Shown here in pieces: positions 15,663 through 16,990 of a stretch of DNA of 16,990 nucleotides. This DNA is from Campylobacterales bacterium (GTDB taxonomy: Bacteria; Campylobacterota; Campylobacteria; Campylobacterales; QNZT01). A model generated the notes under the pieces. The model saw nothing but the letters and a program-made list of their open reading frames with translations, was not told the DNA's origin and did not search any database. Every line of letters begins with the position of its first letter. Positions within the stretch are counted from its first letter, which is position 1. The stretch is taken from contig JALWKJ010000116.1 of assembly GCA_027081495.1 (NCBI GenBank), forward strand, positions 1-16,990. Direction: 5' to 3'. The position numbers and the translations under genes were made by a program.

Positions 15663-15734
15663 TCCTATTTTAGAATAGCATTACTTAATTTAGAATCAAT
15701 TTATAAAAAAATGAATTCAATTCACAAAATAGGA
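15663..15734. repeat. Long-range inverted repeat and direct TTTAGAAT repeats upstream of tetR
   Basis: TCCTATTTT (15663-15671) and its exact complement AAAATAGGA (15726-15734) stand 54 bases apart. Between them TTTAGAAT occurs twice (15669-15676 and 15689-15696), 20 bases apart, nearly two helical turns. These elements surround the probable tetR promoter and may be repressor binding sites; this is inference from spacing only. Confidence 0.45.
15665..15678. promoter_or_regulatory. Candidate TetR operator (inverted repeat CTATTTT/AGAATAG)
   Basis: Two 7-base arms form a 14-base palindrome with one mismatched pair, 5 bases upstream of the tetR start codon. On the minus strand the right arm also contains TATTCT, a possible -10, with TTGATT 16 bases before it. 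Binding by the repressor here would block its own operon. Confidence 0.45.
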
Positions 15735-15783
15735 CAAGCATAATGAATTACTCTTTTAATCTATATAATATTTATTGATTTAC

Positions 15784-15812
15784 TTGACATTATTCTCTTT
15801 TTCAGATATGAT
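15784..15812 (+). promoter_or_regulatory. Strong sigma-70 promoter of the DUF4395 gene
   Basis: TTGACA (15784-15789), a 17-base spacer and TATGAT (15807-15812) match consensus at 11 of 12 positions. Transcription should start near 15819, leaving a leader of about 37 bases with AAAGG before ATG 15856. The -10 lies inside a perfect palindrome. Confidence 0.78.
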
Positions 15813-15821
15813 TAATCATAT
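15806..15821. promoter_or_regulatory. Perfect 16-base palindrome over the -10 box (candidate operator)
   Basis: ATATGATT is followed at once by its exact complement AATCATAT. It covers the -10 hexamer and the likely start of transcription, the classic position for a repressor site. The cognate regulator is unknown; the nearby TetR is one candidate, a Fur-like or ArsR-like protein another. The AT-rich setting makes chance palindromes commoner, which lowers certainty. Confidence 0.55.
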
Positions 15822-15855
15822 TTTTCATAAAACTCCATAAAATAAAGGCTTTCTC

Positions 15856-16287
15856 ATGACAAGAACTTGTCCTATATCTCTAAAAAGCATTGATACTCAA
15901 ATCGTACGAATAAATTCCGTGCAAATGTTTTTTATATTGACGGCGTTTTTATTTACAAATGAATCGGTATTTATAAATTTCTTGCTTTTTGATTTTACTA
16001 TGCGGCTATTTAAACTACACAAATACAGTCCTCTTACTATTTTAAGCGTACAAATTATCAAATCGATTAAATTAAAATCAAAATTTAGCGATGAAGCGCC
16101 AAAAAGATTCGCGCTGATTCTTGGATGGATATTTTTACTTACGACTTCGCTAGCGGTCGCGCTGGATTCGCAATTTTTTACTTTGACATTTACCCTGATA
16201 CTGCTTATTTGTACGGCTCTTGAAGCGGCATTTGAATTTTGCATCGGATGTACTATATATCAATGGGGCGTAAAACTGTTTTCTTAG
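15856..16287 (+). CDS. DUF4395 membrane protein
   Basis: A small inner-membrane protein of unknown function. The family pattern is present: N-terminal CP (C5-P6 in TRTCPISLKSID), an FDFTMRLFKLHKYSPL stretch in the middle (F46-R50 and S58-P59), EAPKRFALILGW near residue 80-91, and a C-terminal ALEAAFEFCIGCTIYQWG with conserved E123, C129 and C132. Three or four hydrophobic segments are seen (about 20-46, 86-104, 107-128). The paired cysteines and their place at a membrane end suggest a thiol or metal role. DUF4395 genes are often found near rhodanese-type sulfur genes, but none is visible here. ATG follows AAAGG with 7-base spacing. It has its own strong promoter with a palindrome over it, divergent from the tetR operon and convergent with the LysR gene. 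Confidence 0.87.
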   Translation: MTRTCPISLKSIDTQIVRINSVQMFFILTAFLFTNESVFINFLLFDFTMRLFKLHKYSPLTILSVQIIKSIKLKSKFSDEAPKRFALILGWIFLLTTSLAVALDSQFFTLTFTLILLICTALEAAFEFCIGCTIYQWGVKLFS

Positions 16288-16330
16288 GTTAATTTTTCAA
16301 ATCCGCTTTTTGCAAAAGATTCAAAAGCTT

Positions 16331-16347
16331 CAAAAAGTGCGCTTTTG
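16331..16347 (+). terminator. Weak terminator candidate after the DUF4395 gene
   Basis: CAAAA (16331-16335) can pair with TTTTG (16343-16347) around a GC-containing loop, or AAAAG with CTTTT around TGCG. A T-rich run follows at 16354-16358. It is placed 44 bases after the stop codon. The stem is short. Confidence 0.35.
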
Positions 16348-16353
16348 TATCTA

Positions 16354-16375
16354 TTTTTATGATATATCATAAAAA
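16354..16375. repeat. Perfect 22-base AT-rich palindrome between convergent genes
   Basis: Left arm TTTTTATGATA and right arm TATCATAAAAA are exact complements with no loop. Its centre holds ATGAT-AT-ATCAT, the same half-site and spacing as the palindrome at 15806-15821 (ATGAT-TA-ATCAT). It could act as a bidirectional terminator with T tracts, or as a protein site. Only a G-C pair per arm stabilises it. Confidence 0.6.
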
Positions 16376-16400
16376 GATCTCTTTTTAAAGATATATTTTT

Positions 16401-16990
16401 CTATCTTATTTCAAAAAGCTCTCCTCTTTGAAGCTCTTTTTCTACTACGATTTTTGAAACGCAAGAGATTGTATCTTTGTTCTTTTTTAAAACCGTTTTC
16501 ATCTCTTCAAACTCGCAAAATTCCATAAATATTTTAAGCTCTTTGGAGATATCCCCAAGAGCGTTTAAAAAGAGTTCTCTAGTTCCCGAACCAGGCTCTC
16601 TTAGAAGCCATTTTTTTGAAAAAAGTCGGTCGATATAAAACTCTTTATTTAAAAAGTTTTTATCGCCGCTTACTACAACGAGTTTATCGCTTGCCATCCG
16701 TATCTTTTCTATATTCGGTTCATGAGTATAGGACTCTATGAAACCGATATCTATGCCGCCTTTAAGTACCAGGGATATTATCTTTGATGAATTTTGTATA
16801 TCTTTTACGATCTTTGTGTCATCGTATTTGGATAGAAAATCAAATATTATTTGAGGAGAAACGAAATCTCCTATCGTTTTACTTGAAGCCACATGCAAAA
16901 TACCTGAAATTTTATCTTTTTTGAAAATATTTTGAACATCTTTAAGAGCCAAAAAATGTTTATGGCTTTTTTCTTTAAACGCTCTTCCTC
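16401..16990 (-). CDS. LysR-family transcriptional regulator, C-terminal part (start beyond window)
   Basis: Visible are the end of the linker helix and the effector-binding domain. The frame contains a TTG at 16952 but stays open to the window edge, and the extra codons (GRAFKEKSHKHF) match the helix that follows the LysR DNA-binding domain. The helix-turn-helix is therefore outside the window. The domain shows ILHVASSKTIGDFVSPQIIFDFLSKY in short pieces, LKGGIDIGFIES, KLVVVSGDKNF, then WLLREPGSGTRELFLNAL, all standard for the periplasmic-binding-protein-like fold, in the style of CbbR/YeiE/CysB-like members. The ligand and targets are unknown. About 196 codons are seen against about 295 for a whole regulator. 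It converges on the DUF4395 gene, and a divergent partner, if any, lies to the right. Confidence 0.88.
   Translation of the reverse strand, partial: GRAFKEKSHKHFLALKDVQNIFKKDKISGILHVASSKTIGDFVSPQIIFDFLSKYDDTKIVKDIQNSSKIISLVLKGGIDIGFIESYTHEPNIEKIRMASDKLVVVSGDKNFLNKEFYIDRLFSKKWLLREPGSGTRELFLNALGDISKELKIFMEFCEFEEMKTVLKKNKDTISCVSKIVVEKELQRGELFEIR

Noticed and set aside
16950..16952. TTG at 16952 as the start of a 183-residue stand-alone binding protein
   Set aside because: The frame continues to the window edge with residues that match the LysR linker helix, so the TTG is internal.

Overview
The window reads as AT-rich chromosomal DNA of a campylobacterotal (epsilonproteobacterial) bacterium, possibly a free-living sulfur-oxidising relative of Sulfurimonas or Sulfurovum. 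This assignment is inferred from protein character (HemJ, campylobacterial-style YaaA, DUF4395), heavy use of ATA/AGA/AAA codons and very tight gene packing. It is not proven. I see no insertion sequence, phage gene, CRISPR array or plasmid function.

Layout. (1) 1-3121, plus strand: a compact operon of yaaA (5' end cut by the window edge), a B12-binding radical SAM protein with a DUF4080-like C-terminus, and RNase Z. Both junctions are 4-bp stop/start overlaps. (2) 3109-9123: a looser region holding a tRNA-Asn and several lipoprotein genes. These are a carbohydrate-binding/glycosidase-like lipoprotein split in two by a frameshift (3109-5024, minus), a DUF1439/YceB-type lipoprotein (5387-5926, plus), an SGNH-hydrolase lipoprotein with two large beta-rich insertions (5950-7503, minus), and a jelly-roll, carbohydrate-binding-like lipoprotein (8452-9123, plus). 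A two-gene unit, hemJ plus a 74-residue protein, lies among them on the minus strand. (3) 9090-10028, minus: a COG0731-like radical SAM protein with a C-terminal winged-helix-like tail. (4) 10094-15660, minus: a complete TetR - membrane fusion protein - double ATPase - permease - permease operon with the same gene order as E. coli cecR-ybhG-ybhF-ybhS-ybhR. (5) 15661-16990: an intergenic region rich in palindromes and a strong promoter, a DUF4395 membrane protein (plus), and the 3' part of a LysR-type regulator running off the right edge (minus).

How they fit together. RNase Z (tRNA 3' maturation) is translationally coupled to a radical SAM enzyme of unknown substrate. The TetR operon encodes a whole inner-membrane ABC-2 exporter with its periplasmic adaptor, under a divergent-type control region. 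Its ATPase pairs one consensus and one degenerate nucleotide site. The lipoproteins suggest an envelope or extracellular polysaccharide function, but they are separate transcription units and the link is inference.

I did not find a clearly new multi-gene system. The points most worth a second look are the frameshifted glycosidase-like lipoprotein, the two related palindromes (ATGAT-N2-ATCAT core) on either side of the DUF4395 gene, the SGNH protein with interrupted catalytic blocks, and the radical SAM/RNase Z coupling.
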